Source of the DNA: Rubrivivax sp. SCN 71-131
Lineage (GTDB): Bacteria; Pseudomonadota; Gammaproteobacteria; Burkholderiales; Burkholderiaceae_C
Reading direction: 5' to 3'
Length of the DNA: 64,000 nt
Assembly: GCA_001724995.1 (NCBI GenBank)
Contig: MEFD01000024.1
Span: forward strand, 31,669 to 95,668
In this document: in pieces, positions 7,784-20,911 of the stretch
Numbering within the stretch: the first letter of the stretch is position 1
How the letters are laid out: each line of letters begins with the position of its first letter
Notes under the pieces: generated by a model
Databases searched by the model: none
What the model was told of the DNA's origin: nothing
What the model saw: the letters and a program-made list of their open reading frames with translations, nothing else
Translations under genes and position numbers: made by a program

Positions 7784-9259
7784 TCAGGGGAGCTTGGAGA
7801 CGGCCACGTGCCTGAGCAACTGGTCCACCGAGACCTGCATGACATCGGTGAAGGGCTTGGGCTGCAGGCCCATCCACAGCACGGCCACGGCCAGCAGGGT
7901 GAGCACCAGGAACTCGCGCGCCCCGATGTCGCGCATGGCGCGCACGTCGGCATTGGCGACCTCGCCGTAGTACACGCGCTTGATCATCCACAGCGTGTAG
8001 GCGGCGCCGGAAATGAGCGCGGTGGCCGTCAGCAGGCCGATCCAGAAGTTGACCTGCACCGCGCCGAGGATGACCATCCACTCGCCGACGAAGCCGGCCG
8101 TGCCGGGCAGGCCGCAGTTGGCCATCGCGAACAGCACGACGAAGACCGCAAAGCGCGGCATGGTGTTGATGACGCCTCCGTAGGCGGCGATCTCGCGGCT
8201 GTGCACGCGGTCGTAGAGCACGCCGATGCACAGGAACATGGCGCCCGAGACGAAGCCGTGGGCGATCATCTGCACGATGCCGCCGGTGACCCCGAGCTCG
8301 TTGAAGATGAAGAAGCCCAGCGTCACGAAGCCCATGTGCGCCACCGAGCTGTAGGCGACGAGCTTCTTCATGTCCTTCTGCACCAGCGCCACGAGGCCGA
8401 TGTAGATGATGGCCACGAGGCTGAGCGCGATCATCACCCAGTCGTACTCGTGGGCGGCGTCGGGGGCGATCGGCATCGAGAAGCGCAGGAAGCCGTAGGC
8501 GCCGAGCTTGAGCATGATCGCCGCCAGCACCACCGAGCCGCCGGTTGGCGCCTCGACGTGCGCATCCGGCAGCCAGGTATGCACCGGCCACATCGGCACC
8601 TTGACCGAGAACGCGGCGAAAAAGGCGAAGAAGAGGATGGTCTGCTCGGTCATCGTCAGCGGCAGCTGGTGCCAGCTGAGGATGTCGAAGCTGCCGCCGG
8701 ACTTGAAGTACAGGTACAGCAGCGCCAGCAGCATGAGCAGCGAGCCGGCGAAGGTGTAGAGGAAGAACTTGAACGCGGCATAGACGCGCCGCGGGCCACC
8801 CCAGACGCCGATGATGAGGTACATCGGGATCAGGGTGCCTTCGAAGAAGACGTAGAAGAGGACCGCGTCGGCGGCCGCGAACACGCCGACCATCAGTCCC
8901 GAGAGGATCAGGAAGGCCGCCATGTACTGCGCGACCTTCTGCGTGATCACTTCCCAGCCGGCGATGACGACGATCACCGTGATGAAGGCCGTCAGTAGCA
9001 CGAACCACACCGACAGCCCGTCCACGCCGAGGTGGTAGTTGACGTTGAAGCGCTCGACCCAGGGATGCTTCTCGACGAACTGCAGCGCCGCGGTGCCGTA
9101 GTCGAAGCGGCTGATCAGCGGCAGCGTGACGAGGAAGGAGACGATGGACCCGAGCAGCGCGAGCACGCGCACCGTGCCCGTGTTGTGGTCGCGTCCGATC
9201 GCCAGCAGCAGCACGCCGGTGGCGATCGGAACCCAGATGGCAAGACTCAGCAGACCCAT
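7784..9259 (-). CDS. nuoM: NuoM, NADH-quinone oxidoreductase subunit M
   Basis: Antiporter-like proton-translocating subunit of complex I (ND4 homologue), 491 residues. It shows the conserved MWPVHTWLPDAHVEAPTGGS, LAAIMLKLGAYG and MKKLVAYSSVAHMGF segments, which contain the membrane lysines used in proton transfer. The catalytically important glutamate lies in the helix FFEGTLIPMYLIIG. It lies between nuoL and nuoN with short gaps (34 and 16 bases). Confidence 0.98.
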   Translation of the reverse strand: MGLLSLAIWVPIATGVLLLAIGRDHNTGTVRVLALLGSIVSFLVTLPLISRFDYGTAALQFVEKHPWVERFNVNYHLGVDGLSVWFVLLTAFITVIVVIAGWEVITQKVAQYMAAFLILSGLMVGVFAAADAVLFYVFFEGTLIPMYLIIGVWGGPRRVYAAFKFFLYTFAGSLLMLLALLYLYFKSGGSFDILSWHQLPLTMTEQTILFFAFFAAFSVKVPMWPVHTWLPDAHVEAPTGGSVVLAAIMLKLGAYGFLRFSMPIAPDAAHEYDWVMIALSLVAIIYIGLVALVQKDMKKLVAYSSVAHMGFVTLGFFIFNELGVTGGIVQMIAHGFVSGAMFLCIGVLYDRVHSREIAAYGGVINTMPRFAVFVVLFAMANCGLPGTAGFVGEWMVILGAVQVNFWIGLLTATALISGAAYTLWMIKRVYYGEVANADVRAMRDIGAREFLVLTLLAVAVLWMGLQPKPFTDVMQVSVDQLLRHVAVSKLP

Positions 9260-9293
9260 TGTTCTCTCTCTATGCCGTTCGTCCGCCCGGGCC

Positions 9294-11297
<2,004 letters not shown>

Positions 11298-11301
11298 GGA
11301 A

Positions 11302-11613
11302 TCAGCCCTTGAGCTCGTCCAACTCGGCCACGTCGACCGCGGCGCGGTTGCGGAACAGCACGACCAGGATCGCCAGGCCGATCGCCGACTCGGCGGCGGC
11401 CACGGTGAGGATGAAGAACACGAACACCTGGCCCGCCATGTCGCCGAGATAGTGCGAGAAGGCGACGAAGTTCATGTTCACCGCCAGCAGCATCAGCTCG
11501 ATGGCCATCAGCAGCACGATCAGGTTGCGGCGGTTGAGGAAGATGCCCACCACCGAGAGCGCGAACAGCACGCCGCCCAGGGACAGGTAGTGACCGAGCG
11601 TGAGCGGGCCCAT
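11302..11613 (-). CDS. nuoK: NuoK, NADH-quinone oxidoreductase subunit K
   Basis: Three-helix membrane subunit of complex I (ND4L homologue). The ATG at 11613 gives 103 residues and overlaps the nuoJ stop as TGATG; a GTG one codon upstream is also possible. Conserved features are [21 protein letters not shown] with the two buried glutamates of the E-channel region, and [24 protein letters not shown]. Identity is clear from sequence and from its position between nuoJ and nuoL. Confidence 0.98.
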   Translation of the reverse strand: MGPLTLGHYLSLGGVLFALSVVGIFLNRRNLIVLLMAIELMLLAVNMNFVAFSHYLGDMAGQVFVFFILTVAAAESAIGLAILVVLFRNRAAVDVAELDELKG

Positions 11614-12251
11614 CACGACGCGCCTCCTTCCTTGCCGTGCGGCGCCGCGGGCCCTTCGACCACCGGCGCGATCTTCACCACGCGCAGGCGGTCGGCGGCC
11701 TTCACGCGCACCTGCTGCGCGGGATCGATGTAGCGCGCGTCCTTGCGCCGGCGCAGCGTCAGCGCGATCGCCGCGATGATCGCCACCAGTAGCAACACGC
11801 CAGCGATCTGCAGCGGATAGAGGTAGTACGTATAGAGCTCGATGCCCAGCACGCGCGTGTTGCCCATCGCCTGCGCCGTGGCGTCGAGGCTCGGGGCCTG
11901 CGTCGGCTGGAAGCCGCGCATGAGCACGAAGGCCAGCTCCAGCGCGATCACCACGCCCACCATCGCGGCCAGCGGAAAGCTCTTCCAGAAACCCTGGCGG
12001 AACTGGTCGCTTCGGATGTCGAGCATCATGACGACGAAGAGGAAGAGGACCATCACGGCGCCCACGTAGACGAGCACGAGCACGATGGCGAGGAACTCGG
12101 CCTCGAGCAGCATCCAGATGCAGGAGGCGCTGAAGAACGCGAGCACCAGGTACAGCGTCGCGTGCACGGTGTTGCGTGCGGTGATGACCCGCAGCGCCGC
12201 CAGCAGCAGCACGGCCGAGAAGACGTAGAAGAGTGCGGTGGTCGTGTCCAT
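11613..12251 (-). CDS. nuoJ: NuoJ, NADH-quinone oxidoreductase subunit J
   Basis: Membrane subunit of complex I (ND6 homologue) with five predicted helices. The ATG at 12251 ([16 protein letters not shown]) gives 212 residues; the frame stays open further upstream, but that part is Arg-rich and not family-like. The key helix [19 protein letters not shown], with its conserved glycine and tyrosine near the pi-bulge, is present. The C-terminal tail is long and soluble, as in other betaproteobacteria. A 79-base gap separates it from nuoI. Confidence 0.97.
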   Translation of the reverse strand: MDTTTALFYVFSAVLLLAALRVITARNTVHATLYLVLAFFSASCIWMLLEAEFLAIVLVLVYVGAVMVLFLFVVMMLDIRSDQFRQGFWKSFPLAAMVGVVIALELAFVLMRGFQPTQAPSLDATAQAMGNTRVLGIELYTYYLYPLQIAGVLLLVAIIAAIALTLRRRKDARYIDPAQQVRVKAADRLRVVKIAPVVEGPAAPHGKEGGAS

Positions 12252-12330
12252 GGATGATTCGTGCGCAAGGTCGCGCGCTCTGCGGCGGCCGCGGCGGCGG
12301 CTGCGCCCAGGGGCAGCGCGCGACCCGGGA

Positions 12331-12825
12331 TCAGCGGTACTTCGCGTCGGCCTGCCGACGCTCGGCGATCTCCTTCTCGTAGCGGTCCCCCACCGCCAGC
12401 AGCATGTCCTTGGTGAAGTAGAGGTCACCACGCTTCTCGCCGTGGTATTCGAAGACGTGCGTCTCGACGATCGAGTCGACCGGGCAGCTTTCCTCGCAGA
12501 AGCCGCAGAAGATGCACTTCGTCAGGTCGATGTCGTAGCGCGTCGTGCGCCGCGTGCCGTCGGCGCGCTCATCGGACTCGATGGTGATGGCCATCGCCGG
12601 GCACACCGCCTCGCAGAGCTTGCAGGCGATGCAACGCTCCTCGCCGTTGTCGTAGCGGCGCAGCGCGTGCAGGCCGCGAAAGCGCGGCGACAGCGGCGTC
12701 TTCTCCTCGGGGTACTCGATGGTGATGTGCGGCGAGAGGAAGTGCCGGCCGGTGATCATGAAGCCCTTGATCAGTTCGACGAGCATGAAGCTGGAGAACA
12801 AGTCCTTGATGGCGGTCAGCGACAC
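12331..12825 (-). CDS. nuoI: NuoI, NADH-quinone oxidoreductase subunit I
   Basis: Peripheral-arm iron-sulfur subunit of complex I carrying clusters N6a and N6b. 164 residues. Two ferredoxin-type motifs are complete: C65-x2-C68-x2-C71-x3-C75P and C104-x2-C107-x2-C110-x3-C114P. An amphipathic N-terminus ([15 protein letters not shown]) docks it to the membrane domain. It starts 13 bases after nuoH. Confidence 0.98.
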   Translation of the reverse strand: MSLTAIKDLFSSFMLVELIKGFMITGRHFLSPHITIEYPEEKTPLSPRFRGLHALRRYDNGEERCIACKLCEAVCPAMAITIESDERADGTRRTTRYDIDLTKCIFCGFCEESCPVDSIVETHVFEYHGEKRGDLYFTKDMLLAVGDRYEKEIAERRQADAKYR

Positions 12826-12838
12826 GTCGGCCTCCCCT

Positions 12839-13900
12839 TCACTTCCAGATGTTGTAGGGCGACTGGATCCACAGGCCGACGACGACCAGCCACACCAGCG
12901 TCACCGGGATGAAGACCTTCCAGCCCAGGCGCATGATCTGGTCGTAGCGAAAGCGCGGGAAGGTCGAGCGCACCCACAGGAACAGGGTCACGACGACGAA
13001 GACCTTGAGTCCCAGCCAGATCCATCCCGGGATGAAGGCGAGGAAGGCCACCGGCGGCAGCCAGCCCCCGAGGAACATGATGACCGTGATCGTCGAGACC
13101 AGGATCATGTTCGCGTACTCGGCGAGGAAGAACATCGCGAACGACATCCCCGAGTACTCGATCATGTGGCCGGCGACGATCTCCGACTCGCCCTCGACGA
13201 CGTCGAAGGGGTGGCGGTTGGTTTCGGCCAGACCCGAGATGAAGTAGACGACGAAGATCGGCAGCAGCGGCAGCCAGTTCCAGGACAGGAAGTTCAGGCC
13301 CATGTCGGCAAAGCGACCGCTGGCCTGCGTCATCACGATGTCGGTCATGTTCAGGCTGCCGGCCACCATGATCACGATGACCATCGCGAAGCCCATCGGG
13401 ATCTCGTAGGAGACCATCTGCGCGGTCGCGCGCAACGCGCCCAGCAACGCGTACTTCGAGTTGCTCGCCCAGCCGGCGATGATCACGCCGTAGACCTCGA
13501 GCGAGGTGATCGCCATCAGGAACAGCAGCCCGGCGTTGATGTTGGCCAGCGCGACCTCGGGGCCGAAGGGGATCACCACCCAGGCCACCAGCGCCGGCAT
13601 GATGGTCATCACCGGCCCGAGGAAGAACAGGCTCTTGTAGGCCGCGGTCGGGCGGATGATCTCCTTGAAGACCAGCTTGACGGCGTCGGCGATCGGCGTC
13701 AGCAGCCCGTAGGGGCCGACGCGGTTCGGGCCGGGGCGGATCTGCGTCCAGCCGATGCCCTTGCGTTCCCACAGCGTGAGGTAGGCGACGCAGCCCATCA
13801 GCGGCACCACGAGGGCGACGATCTTCACCAGGCTCCAGATCACGAGCCAGAGGCCCGGACCGAGTGCGGCGTTGGCGGCTTGATGCAGGGGTTCGAACAT
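12839..13900 (-). CDS. nuoH: NuoH, NADH-quinone oxidoreductase subunit H
   Basis: Membrane subunit of complex I (ND1 homologue) that forms the quinone-binding chamber with NuoB and NuoD. 353 residues with about eight helices. Conserved loops are visible: [23 protein letters not shown] and [23 protein letters not shown], which carry the charged residues coupling quinone chemistry to proton transfer. It starts 21 bases after the nuoG stop. Confidence 0.98.
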   Translation of the reverse strand: MFEPLHQAANAALGPGLWLVIWSLVKIVALVVPLMGCVAYLTLWERKGIGWTQIRPGPNRVGPYGLLTPIADAVKLVFKEIIRPTAAYKSLFFLGPVMTIMPALVAWVVIPFGPEVALANINAGLLFLMAITSLEVYGVIIAGWASNSKYALLGALRATAQMVSYEIPMGFAMVIVIMVAGSLNMTDIVMTQASGRFADMGLNFLSWNWLPLLPIFVVYFISGLAETNRHPFDVVEGESEIVAGHMIEYSGMSFAMFFLAEYANMILVSTITVIMFLGGWLPPVAFLAFIPGWIWLGLKVFVVVTLFLWVRSTFPRFRYDQIMRLGWKVFIPVTLVWLVVVGLWIQSPYNIWK

Positions 13901-13921
13901 GGCGTATGCGGCGTCTTTCGA

Positions 13922-16246
13922 TCAGGCCTTCTCGACCGTCAGCGCCCCGAACATCGGGCCCAAGGCCTGCGTGGCCGGATGGCCCGCGGCCACGCGAACG
14001 CTGCGTGCATCCAGCGTCGGCTCGTGCCGTGCCGGCAGCACGGCGGCGGCCTGCCCCTGTGCGACGCGCACCTTGTCGCCTTCGACGAGGCCGAGCTGCT
14101 GCCACAGCGCCGTCGGCAGCGCCGCCACTGGCGCGCGCGCGTCGGCGGTCGACTGCAGCGCAGGCGCGCGGCGCACGAGCGAATCGGCCATGTAGATCGG
14201 CACGTCGGCGAGGCGCTCCAGGCCAGCGGCCGTCGGCGCGGGTGCGGCGATGGCTGCGGCGGGGGTGTTGTCCAGGCGCGAAGCCAGCGTGGCGCGATCG
14301 CCCAGGGCCTCGTCGCGCACCTGCTCGCTGCTTTCGTATTCGAAGCCCTGGAGGCCGAGCAGATTGCCCAGCACGCGCAGCACCTTCCAGCCCGGGCGCG
14401 CATCGCCCTGCGCCTTGACGACGCCGACGAAGCTCTGCACGCGCCCTTCGGCGTTGACGTAGGTGCCCGAGGTCTCGGTGAACGGCGCGATCGGCAGCAG
14501 CACGTCGGCCCCTTCGGGCACCCCGTCCTTCCAGCTCGTGAGGGCGACGACGAGGCCGGACGACGCGAGCGCTGCCGTCGCTGCCGCCGCGTCGGCAGCA
14601 TCGAGTGCCGGCTCCACGTCCAGCAGCAGCAGCGCCTTCATCGGCTGCGCGAGCATCGTTGCGCCCGAGAGCCCGCCCGCACGCGGCACGGCGCCGACGA
14701 GCTGTGCGCCGACCGCGTTGGCGCCGTCACTGAGGTAACCGACGCTGGCGCCACAGGCCTGCGCGATCCAGCTCGCCAGCGCCAGCAGCTGCGTGGCCTG
14801 CGGGTGCTGCGCCGCGGCGTTGCCCAGCAGCACCGCCTTGCGCTGCCCCGAGCGCAGCGAGTCCGCGATCGCCTGCGCCGCGGCGGTCGGCTGCACGGGC
14901 ACCGGTGCAGCCACCCCCTTGGCCGCGGCCACGGCGGCGGCGACTTCGGCCAGCGCCTGCGGCCAGGCCGAGGGCGCGGCGGTCATCGCCTGCGCCAGCG
15001 GCAGCGCCCAGTCGTCGTGCACTGCATGCAGGCTGTGCACCTGCGCGCCGTGGCGCACGGCCTGGCGGATGCGCTGCGCGAACAGCGGGTGATCCTTGCG
15101 CAGGAAGGAGCCGACGACGAAGGCGCGGTCGAGCGTCGACAGCGACGCGATCGAGTCGCCGAGCCAGCGCGCGTTCCCGGCTGCGGCCAGGTTGCCCGCG
15201 TCGGCATGGCGCGTGCGCGCGTCGACGTTCTCGCTGCCCAGGCCGCGCACGAGGCGCGCGAGCAGGTGCAGCTCCTCGACGGTGGCATGCGTGCTCGCGA
15301 CGGCGCCAATGCCCTCGGCACCGAACTCGGCCTTCACGCGCTGCAGGCCGTCGGCGACGAAGGTCAACGCGGTGTTCCAGTCCACCACCTTCCACTGGCC
15401 GCCTTCCTTGAGCATCGGCTGGGTCAGCCGCCGCTCGCTCTCCAGCGCCTCGTAGGACCAGCGGTCGCGGTCGGCGATCCAGCACTCGTTGACGTCCTCG
15501 TTCTCCAGCGGCAGCACGCGCTTGACGCGATCGGCCTTCACCTGGACGACGAGGTTGGCTCCGGTGCTGTCGTGCGGGCTCACGCTCTTGCGGCGCGAGA
15601 GCTCCCAGTTGCGCGCGCTGTAGCGATAGGGCTTGCTGGTCAGCGCGCCGACCGGGCAGAGGTCGATCATGTTGCCCGAGAGCTCGCTGTCGACGCTGCG
15701 GCCGACGAAGGAGACGATCTCCGCGAACTCGCCGCGGTTCTGCATGCCGAGTTCCATCACGCCGGCCATTTCCTGGCCGAAGCGCACGCAGCGCGTGCAG
15801 TGGATGCAGCGAGTCATCTCCTTCGTGCTGATCAGCGGGCCGACGTCCTTGGGCACGACGACGCGCTTCTCCTCGACGTAGCGCGTGCCGCTGGCGCCGT
15901 AGCCCACGGCGAGATCCTGCAGCTGGCATTCGCCGCCCTGGTCGCAGATCGGACAATCGAGCGGGTGGTTGATGAGGAGGAACTCCATCACCCCCTTCTG
16001 CGCGGCGATCGCCTTGACGCTCTTGGTGTGCACCACCATGCCCTGCGTCACCGGCGTGGCGCAGGCCGGCATCGGCTTGGGCGCCTTCTCGACTTCGACC
16101 AGGCACATGCGGCAGTTGGCCGCGATCGATAGCTTTTTGTGGTAGCAGAAGTGCGGCACGTACAGGCCGACCGCCTCGGCCGCATGCATCACCATGCTGC
16201 CCGGGGGGACGCTGACCTTCTTGCCGTCGAGTTCGATTTCGATCAT
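13922..16246 (-). CDS. nuoG: NuoG, NADH-quinone oxidoreductase subunit G
   Basis: Largest peripheral-arm subunit of complex I. The ATG at 16246 gives 774 residues. N-terminal ferredoxin domain: [2Fe-2S] cysteines C34, C45, C48 and C62. Next is the His-coordinated cluster motif H94-x3-C98-x2-C101-x5-C107, then a 4Fe-4S set beginning CIHCTRC and ending DLCPVGAL. The rest is a molybdopterin-oxidoreductase-like domain, inactive in complex I. Its C-terminal half is Ala-rich and divergent, as usual. It follows nuoF by 17 bases. Confidence 0.97.
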   Translation of the reverse strand: MIEIELDGKKVSVPPGSMVMHAAEAVGLYVPHFCYHKKLSIAANCRMCLVEVEKAPKPMPACATPVTQGMVVHTKSVKAIAAQKGVMEFLLINHPLDCPICDQGGECQLQDLAVGYGASGTRYVEEKRVVVPKDVGPLISTKEMTRCIHCTRCVRFGQEMAGVMELGMQNRGEFAEIVSFVGRSVDSELSGNMIDLCPVGALTSKPYRYSARNWELSRRKSVSPHDSTGANLVVQVKADRVKRVLPLENEDVNECWIADRDRWSYEALESERRLTQPMLKEGGQWKVVDWNTALTFVADGLQRVKAEFGAEGIGAVASTHATVEELHLLARLVRGLGSENVDARTRHADAGNLAAAGNARWLGDSIASLSTLDRAFVVGSFLRKDHPLFAQRIRQAVRHGAQVHSLHAVHDDWALPLAQAMTAAPSAWPQALAEVAAAVAAAKGVAAPVPVQPTAAAQAIADSLRSGQRKAVLLGNAAAQHPQATQLLALASWIAQACGASVGYLSDGANAVGAQLVGAVPRAGGLSGATMLAQPMKALLLLDVEPALDAADAAAATAALASSGLVVALTSWKDGVPEGADVLLPIAPFTETSGTYVNAEGRVQSFVGVVKAQGDARPGWKVLRVLGNLLGLQGFEYESSEQVRDEALGDRATLASRLDNTPAAAIAAPAPTAAGLERLADVPIYMADSLVRRAPALQSTADARAPVAALPTALWQQLGLVEGDKVRVAQGQAAAVLPARHEPTLDARSVRVAAGHPATQALGPMFGALTVEKA

Positions 16247-16263
16247 GGTGGATCCCTGCCCGC

Positions 16264-17613
16264 TCAGGCGCTCTGCTTGACGAGGCAGGTCTTGTGTTCG
16301 ATGTGGTACATGAACTCGTCGCGGAAGTGCTTGAGCATCGCCTGCACCGGCATCGCCGCCGCGTCGCCCAGGGCGCAGATCGTGTGGCCCTTGATGTTGC
16401 CGGCCACGGAGTCGAGCAGCTCCAGGTCCTCGAGCCTCCCCTTGCCGTGCTCGATGCGGTCGACGATGCGCCACAGCCAGCCCGTACCCTCGCGGCAGGG
16501 GGTGCACTGGCCGCAGCTCTCGTGCATGTAGAAGTAGTCCAGTCGCAGCAGGCTCTTCACCATGCAGCGGCTGTCGTTCATCACGATGACGGCGCCCGAG
16601 CCCAGCATCGAGCCGGCCTTGGCGATGGAGTCGTAGTCCATCGTGCAGTCCATCATCAGCGCCGCGGGCAGCACCGGCGCCGAGGAGCCGCCGGGGATGA
16701 CCGCCTTCAGCGCGCCGCCCTTCACGCCGCCGGCGAGCGCCAGCAGTTCGGGGAACGGCGTGCCCAGCGGCACCTCGAAGTTGCCGGGCGCGTTGACATC
16801 GCCGACGACGGAGTAGATCTTGGTGCCGCCGTTGTTGGGCTTGCCGCAGTCGAGGTAGGCCTGGCCGCCGTTGCGGATGATCCACGGCACCGCGGCGAAG
16901 GTCTCGGTGTTGTTGATCGTCGTGGGCTTGCCGTAGAGGCCGAAGCTCGCCGGGAACGGCGGCTTGAAGCGCGGCTGCCCCTTCTTGCCCTCGATCGACT
17001 CGAGCAGCGCGGTCTCCTCGCCGCAGATGTAGGCGCCGAAGCCGTGGTGCGCGTGCAGCTGGAAGCTGAAGTCGCTGCCCAGGACGTGCTCGCCGAGAAA
17101 GCCCGCCGCGCGCGCTTCGTCGAGCGCCTCCTCGAAGCGCTGGTAGACCTCGAAGATCTCGCCGTGGATGTAGTTGTAGGCGGTCTTCACGCCCATCGCG
17201 TAGGCGGCGATGGCCATGCCTTCGATCACGATGTGCGGGTTGTAGCGCAGGATGTCGCGGTCCTTGCAGGTGCCGGGCTCGCCTTCGTCGGAGTTGCACA
17301 CCAGGTACTTGGGCCCCGGGAACTGGCGCGGCATGAAGCTCCACTTCAGGCCGGTGGGGAAGCCTGCGCCGCCGCGGCCGCGCAGGCCGCTGGCCTTGAC
17401 CTCGGCGATGACCTCGTCGGGCGTCAGGCCCGAGCCGCCATCCTTGCCCAGGACCTTCGACAGCGCGGCATAACCGCCGCGCGCGACGTAGTCGGAGAGG
17501 CGCCAGTTGCTGCCGTCGAGGCCGGCGTAGATCTGCGGCGCGATGTGGCGGCCATGGAAGCAGGTCTCTTGGCCCTTGGCCTTGAACTTGGAGAGGTCGA
17601 TCGTGCCGGCCAT
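16264..17613 (-). CDS. nuoF: NuoF, NADH-binding FMN subunit of complex I
   Basis: Binds NADH and FMN and carries [4Fe-4S] cluster N3. The ATG at 17613 gives 449 residues; a GTG two codons upstream, overlapping the nuoE stop as GTGA, is an alternative. Motifs: [16 protein letters not shown] (FMN/NADH), [13 protein letters not shown], and the cluster set [15 protein letters not shown] with a distal cysteine in HTICALGD. The first 15 or so residues before [16 protein letters not shown] are an extra N-terminal stretch. Confidence 0.98.
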   Translation of the reverse strand: MAGTIDLSKFKAKGQETCFHGRHIAPQIYAGLDGSNWRLSDYVARGGYAALSKVLGKDGGSGLTPDEVIAEVKASGLRGRGGAGFPTGLKWSFMPRQFPGPKYLVCNSDEGEPGTCKDRDILRYNPHIVIEGMAIAAYAMGVKTAYNYIHGEIFEVYQRFEEALDEARAAGFLGEHVLGSDFSFQLHAHHGFGAYICGEETALLESIEGKKGQPRFKPPFPASFGLYGKPTTINNTETFAAVPWIIRNGGQAYLDCGKPNNGGTKIYSVVGDVNAPGNFEVPLGTPFPELLALAGGVKGGALKAVIPGGSSAPVLPAALMMDCTMDYDSIAKAGSMLGSGAVIVMNDSRCMVKSLLRLDYFYMHESCGQCTPCREGTGWLWRIVDRIEHGKGRLEDLELLDSVAGNIKGHTICALGDAAAMPVQAMLKHFRDEFMYHIEHKTCLVKQSA

Positions 17614-17615
17614 GC

Positions 17616-18104
17616 TCACCCCTGTGCCTTCTGCAGCGTGTCGAGCAACTCATCCAGGCGCTCGGGCGTCATGAAGCTGAGCATCTCGCGATCGTTCACC
17701 AGCATCACCGGCGCGTCGGCGCAGGCGCCCAGGCACTCGCAGGGCTGCACCGTGAAGCGGCCGTCGGCGGTGGTGCCGTAGGGCTCGACGCCCAGACGCT
17801 GGCAGACCTGCTCCAGCGCCTTCTGCCCGTTGCGCAGCTGGCACGGCAGGTTGGTGCAGACGTTGAGCTTGAAGCGTCCGACCGCATGCTGGTTGTACAT
17901 GTTGTAGAAGCTCGTCACCTCGTGCACCGCGATCGGCGGCATGCCGAGGTAGGCAGCCACCGCCTCCTCGGCCTCGGACGAGACATGGCCCTGCTCGTGC
18001 TGCACGATGGCCAGGCAGGCCATCACGGCCGACTGCTTCTGGTCGGCGGGGTACTTGGCGACTTCCTTGGCGAAGCGCGCCAGCGTGGCGTCGGAAAAAT
18101 TCAT
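17616..18104 (-). CDS. nuoE: NuoE, 24-kDa-type subunit of complex I
   Basis: Thioredoxin-like [2Fe-2S] (N1a) subunit of the NADH dehydrogenase module. 162 residues from the ATG at 18104. Cluster ligands are C83, C88, C124 and C128 (CTNLPC and CLGAC). The helical N-terminal half contains the conserved [11 protein letters not shown]. The start overlaps the nuoD stop as ATGA, consistent with coupled translation. Confidence 0.98.
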   Translation of the reverse strand: MNFSDATLARFAKEVAKYPADQKQSAVMACLAIVQHEQGHVSSEAEEAVAAYLGMPPIAVHEVTSFYNMYNQHAVGRFKLNVCTNLPCQLRNGQKALEQVCQRLGVEPYGTTADGRFTVQPCECLGACADAPVMLVNDREMLSFMTPERLDELLDTLQKAQG

Positions 18105-19354
18105 CGATCGATCTCGCCGAAGACGATGTCCATGGTGCCGATGATCGCCACCGCGTCGGAGATCATGTGGCCGCGCGTCAGCTCGTCGAACGCGGCCAGG
18201 TGCGCGAAGCCCGGCGCGCGGATCTTCATGCGGTAGGGCTTGTTGGCGCCGTCGCTGACCATGTAGATGCCGAACTCGCCCTTGGGGTGCTCGACTGCGG
18301 CATAGGCCTCGCCCTCGGGGACGTGCATGCCCTCGGTGAAGAGCTTGAAGTGGTGGATCAACTCCTCCATGCCGGTCTTCATGTCCACGCGCGACGGCGG
18401 GGCGACCTTGTGGTTGTCGGTGATCACCGGGCCGGGGTTCCGGCGCAGCCAGTCCACGCACTGCAGCACGATGCGGTTGGCCTCGCGCATCTCGTGCACG
18501 CGCACGAGGTAGCGGTCGTAAGTGTCGCCGTTGCTGCCCAGCGGCACGTCGAAGTCCATGTCGGCGTAGACCTCGTAGGGCTGGTGCTTGCGCAGGTCCC
18601 AGGCCACACCGCTGCCGCGCAGCATCGGGCCGGTGAGGCCGAGATTGAGCGCGCGCTCGGGGCTGACGACGCCGATGCCCACCGTGCGCTGCTTCCAGAT
18701 GCGGTTGTCGGTGAGCAGCGTCTCGTAGTCGTCGACGTTCTTCGGGAAGCGGCGGCAGAAATCCTCGATGAAGTCGAGCAGGCTGCCCTGGCGGTTCTCG
18801 TTGAGCGCCTTGATCGCCTTGTCGTTGCGGATGCGGCTGGCCTGGTACTGCGTCATCGACTCCGGCAGGTCGCGGTAGACGCCGCCCGGGCGGAAGTAGG
18901 CCGCGTGCATGCGCGCACCGGACACCGCCTCGTACATGTCGAGGATGTCCTCGCGCTCGCGGAAGCAGTAGATGAGGATGTTCATCGCACCGCAGTCCAG
19001 CCCGTGCGCGCCCAGCCACAGCAGGTGGTTGAGCAGCCGCGTGAGCTCGGCGAACATGACGCGGATGTACTGCGCACGGATCGGAACCTCGATGTCCAGC
19101 AACCGCTCGACCGCCAGGCAGTAGGCGTGCTCGTTGCACATCATCGAGACGTAGTCCAGGCGGTCCATGTAGGGCAGCGCCTGGAGGAAGGTCTTGGTTT
19201 CAGCGAGCTTCTCGGTGCCGCGGTGCAGCAGCCCGATGTGCGGATCGGCACGCTGGATGACCTCGCCGTCCAGCTCCAGCACCAGGCGCAGCACCCCGTG
19301 CGCCGCCGGGTGCTGCGGCCCGAAGTTCAGGGTGTAGTTCTTGATCTCGGCCAT
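18101..19354 (-). CDS. nuoD: NuoD, 49-kDa-type quinone-site subunit of complex I
   Basis: Peripheral-arm subunit that forms the quinone site with NuoB; related to the NiFe-hydrogenase large subunit but without the metal. 417 residues, separate from NuoC (the two are fused in enterobacteria). Conserved N-terminal [14 protein letters not shown], with the quinone-site histidine, and [12 protein letters not shown] are evident; the C-terminus is [12 protein letters not shown]. It follows nuoC by 4 bases. Confidence 0.98.
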   Translation of the reverse strand: MAEIKNYTLNFGPQHPAAHGVLRLVLELDGEVIQRADPHIGLLHRGTEKLAETKTFLQALPYMDRLDYVSMMCNEHAYCLAVERLLDIEVPIRAQYIRVMFAELTRLLNHLLWLGAHGLDCGAMNILIYCFREREDILDMYEAVSGARMHAAYFRPGGVYRDLPESMTQYQASRIRNDKAIKALNENRQGSLLDFIEDFCRRFPKNVDDYETLLTDNRIWKQRTVGIGVVSPERALNLGLTGPMLRGSGVAWDLRKHQPYEVYADMDFDVPLGSNGDTYDRYLVRVHEMREANRIVLQCVDWLRRNPGPVITDNHKVAPPSRVDMKTGMEELIHHFKLFTEGMHVPEGEAYAAVEHPKGEFGIYMVSDGANKPYRMKIRAPGFAHLAAFDELTRGHMISDAVAIIGTMDIVFGEIDR

Positions 19355-19358
19355 GATC

Positions 19359-19958
19359 TCAGTGGAGCCCGCCGTAGTTGTCCTCGCGCACGACGCGCGG
19401 CGTGTTCTCGCGCGGCTCGATCGTCACCGGCTGGTAGATCACGCGCATCTGCTCGGCGTCGTAGCGCATCTCGACATGGCCGCTGACGGGGAAGTCCTTG
19501 CGCATCGGATGGCCGATGAAGCCGTAGTCGGTGAGGATGCGGCGCAGGTCCTCGTGCCCTTCGAAGACGATGCCGTAGAGGTCGAAGGCCTCGCGCTCGA
19601 ACCAGTTGGCCGCGCCCCAGACGCCGTTCACCGAGGCGACGGCCGGCAGGTCATCGTCGACCGCGAAGACCTTCAGCCGCAACCGCCAGTTATGGCTCAC
19701 CGACAGCAGGTGGGTGACGACGCAGAAGCGCGGTCCTTCCCAGGGTCTGTTGCGGTAGTCGGCGTAGTCGACGCCGCAGAGGTCGATGAGCTGCTCGAAG
19801 CGCAGCGTGGGCGCGTCGCGCAGCGTACGCGCGACCTCGGCGTAGCGCTCGGCACGCACGGTGACGGTGATCTCGCCGCGTGCGCGCACGAGGCTTGCGG
19901 CAGCGTCGCCGAGCACCGCTTCCAGCGCCGCCTGCAGGGTGTCGAGTCGTTGGCTCAT
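19359..19958 (-). CDS. nuoC: NuoC, 30-kDa-type subunit of complex I
   Basis: Peripheral-arm subunit bridging NuoD and the Q-module. 199 residues. The signature [31 protein letters not shown] is present, followed by GHPMRKDFP. It lies 33 bases after nuoB and 4 bases before nuoD. Confidence 0.98.
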   Translation of the reverse strand: MSQRLDTLQAALEAVLGDAAASLVRARGEITVTVRAERYAEVARTLRDAPTLRFEQLIDLCGVDYADYRNRPWEGPRFCVVTHLLSVSHNWRLRLKVFAVDDDLPAVASVNGVWGAANWFEREAFDLYGIVFEGHEDLRRILTDYGFIGHPMRKDFPVSGHVEMRYDAEQMRVIYQPVTIEPRENTPRVVREDNYGGLH

Positions 19959-19991
19959 GGGGGTCAGCTCGATGGGGGCACGGACCTGCGC

Positions 19992-20471
19992 TCAGGCGCG
20001 CGCGATGGTGTTCTCGCGCCGGATCTTGGCCTGCAGTTGCAGGATGCCGTAGAGCAGCGCTTCGGCCGTGGGCGGGCAGCCCGGCACGTAGACGTCCACC
20101 GGCACCACGCGGTCGCAGCCGCGCACCACCGAGTAGCTGTAGTGGTAGTAGCCGCCGCCGTTGGCGCAGGAGCCCATCGAGAGCACCCAGCGCGGCTCGG
20201 CCATCTGGTCGTAGACCTTGCGCAGCGCCGGCGCCATCTTGTTGCACAGCGTGCCGGCGACGATCATGAGGTCGCTCTGGCGCGGGCTCGGGCGAAAGAG
20301 CATGCCGAAGCGGTCGATGTCGTAGCGCGCCGCACCCGCGTGCATCATCTCCACTGCGCAGCAGGCCAGGCCGAAGGTCATCGGCCACAGCGAGCCGGTC
20401 TTCGACCAGTTGATCAGCTTGTCGACCGAAGTCGTGACGAAGCCTTCCTTGAGAACGCCTTCGATGCCCAT
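19992..20471 (-). CDS. nuoB: NuoB, N2-cluster subunit of complex I
   Basis: Carries the terminal [4Fe-4S] cluster N2 that reduces quinone. 159 residues. Cluster ligands are the tandem C37-C38, C102 and C132 ([33 protein letters not shown]). It lies 38 bases after nuoA. The N-terminus begins [19 protein letters not shown], a betaproteobacterial form. Confidence 0.99.
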   Translation of the reverse strand: MGIEGVLKEGFVTTSVDKLINWSKTGSLWPMTFGLACCAVEMMHAGAARYDIDRFGMLFRPSPRQSDLMIVAGTLCNKMAPALRKVYDQMAEPRWVLSMGSCANGGGYYHYSYSVVRGCDRVVPVDVYVPGCPPTAEALLYGILQLQAKIRRENTIARA

Positions 20472-20509
20472 GGGTTGTCAGCTCCGGATGTCCTGTGCCT
20501 GGCGACGCG

Positions 20510-20869
20510 TCATTCCCACTGCAGCGCGCCCTTCTTCCATTCGTAGGCGAAGCCGACGACGAGGATGCCCAGGAAGACCATCATGGCCCAGAAGCCCGGC
20601 GCGCCGATGTCGCGCAGCGACACCGCCCAGGGGAAGAGGAAGGCGATCTCGAGGTCGAAGAGGATGAAGAGGATCGCCACCAGGTAGTAGCGCACGTCGA
20701 ACTTCATGCGCGCGTCGTCGAAGGCCTCGAAGCCGCATTCGTAGGGGCTGTTCTTCTGCGCATCGGGCCGGTTGGGGCCGAAGACGTAGCCGATCACTTG
20801 CGGCGCGACACCGACCGCAATGCCGACCAGCACGAAGAGGATCACGGGCACGTAGGGTTGCAGGTCCAT
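20510..20869 (-). CDS. nuoA: NuoA, NADH-quinone oxidoreductase subunit A
   Basis: First gene of the 14-gene complex I operon; membrane subunit (ND3 homologue) with three helices. 119 residues. The conserved loop [25 protein letters not shown], with the quinone-site cysteine, is present, followed by [18 protein letters not shown]. No clear promoter is seen in the 42 bases between its ATG and the upstream terminator, so read-through from the tRNA/secG side or an unusual promoter must supply it. Confidence 0.98.
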   Translation of the reverse strand: MDLQPYVPVILFVLVGIAVGVAPQVIGYVFGPNRPDAQKNSPYECGFEAFDDARMKFDVRYYLVAILFILFDLEIAFLFPWAVSLRDIGAPGFWAMMVFLGILVVGFAYEWKKGALQWE

Positions 20870-20911
20870 GGCGTCGTCGGCGCTCGGTCAGGTCAGTTCA
20901 AGTCAGGTCGC

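Noticed and set aside
12719..16132. 1137-codon frame on the plus strand opposite nuoI-nuoG
   Set aside because: His/Arg/Asp-rich low-complexity translation, no recognisable fold, fully antisense to well-identified complex I genes.
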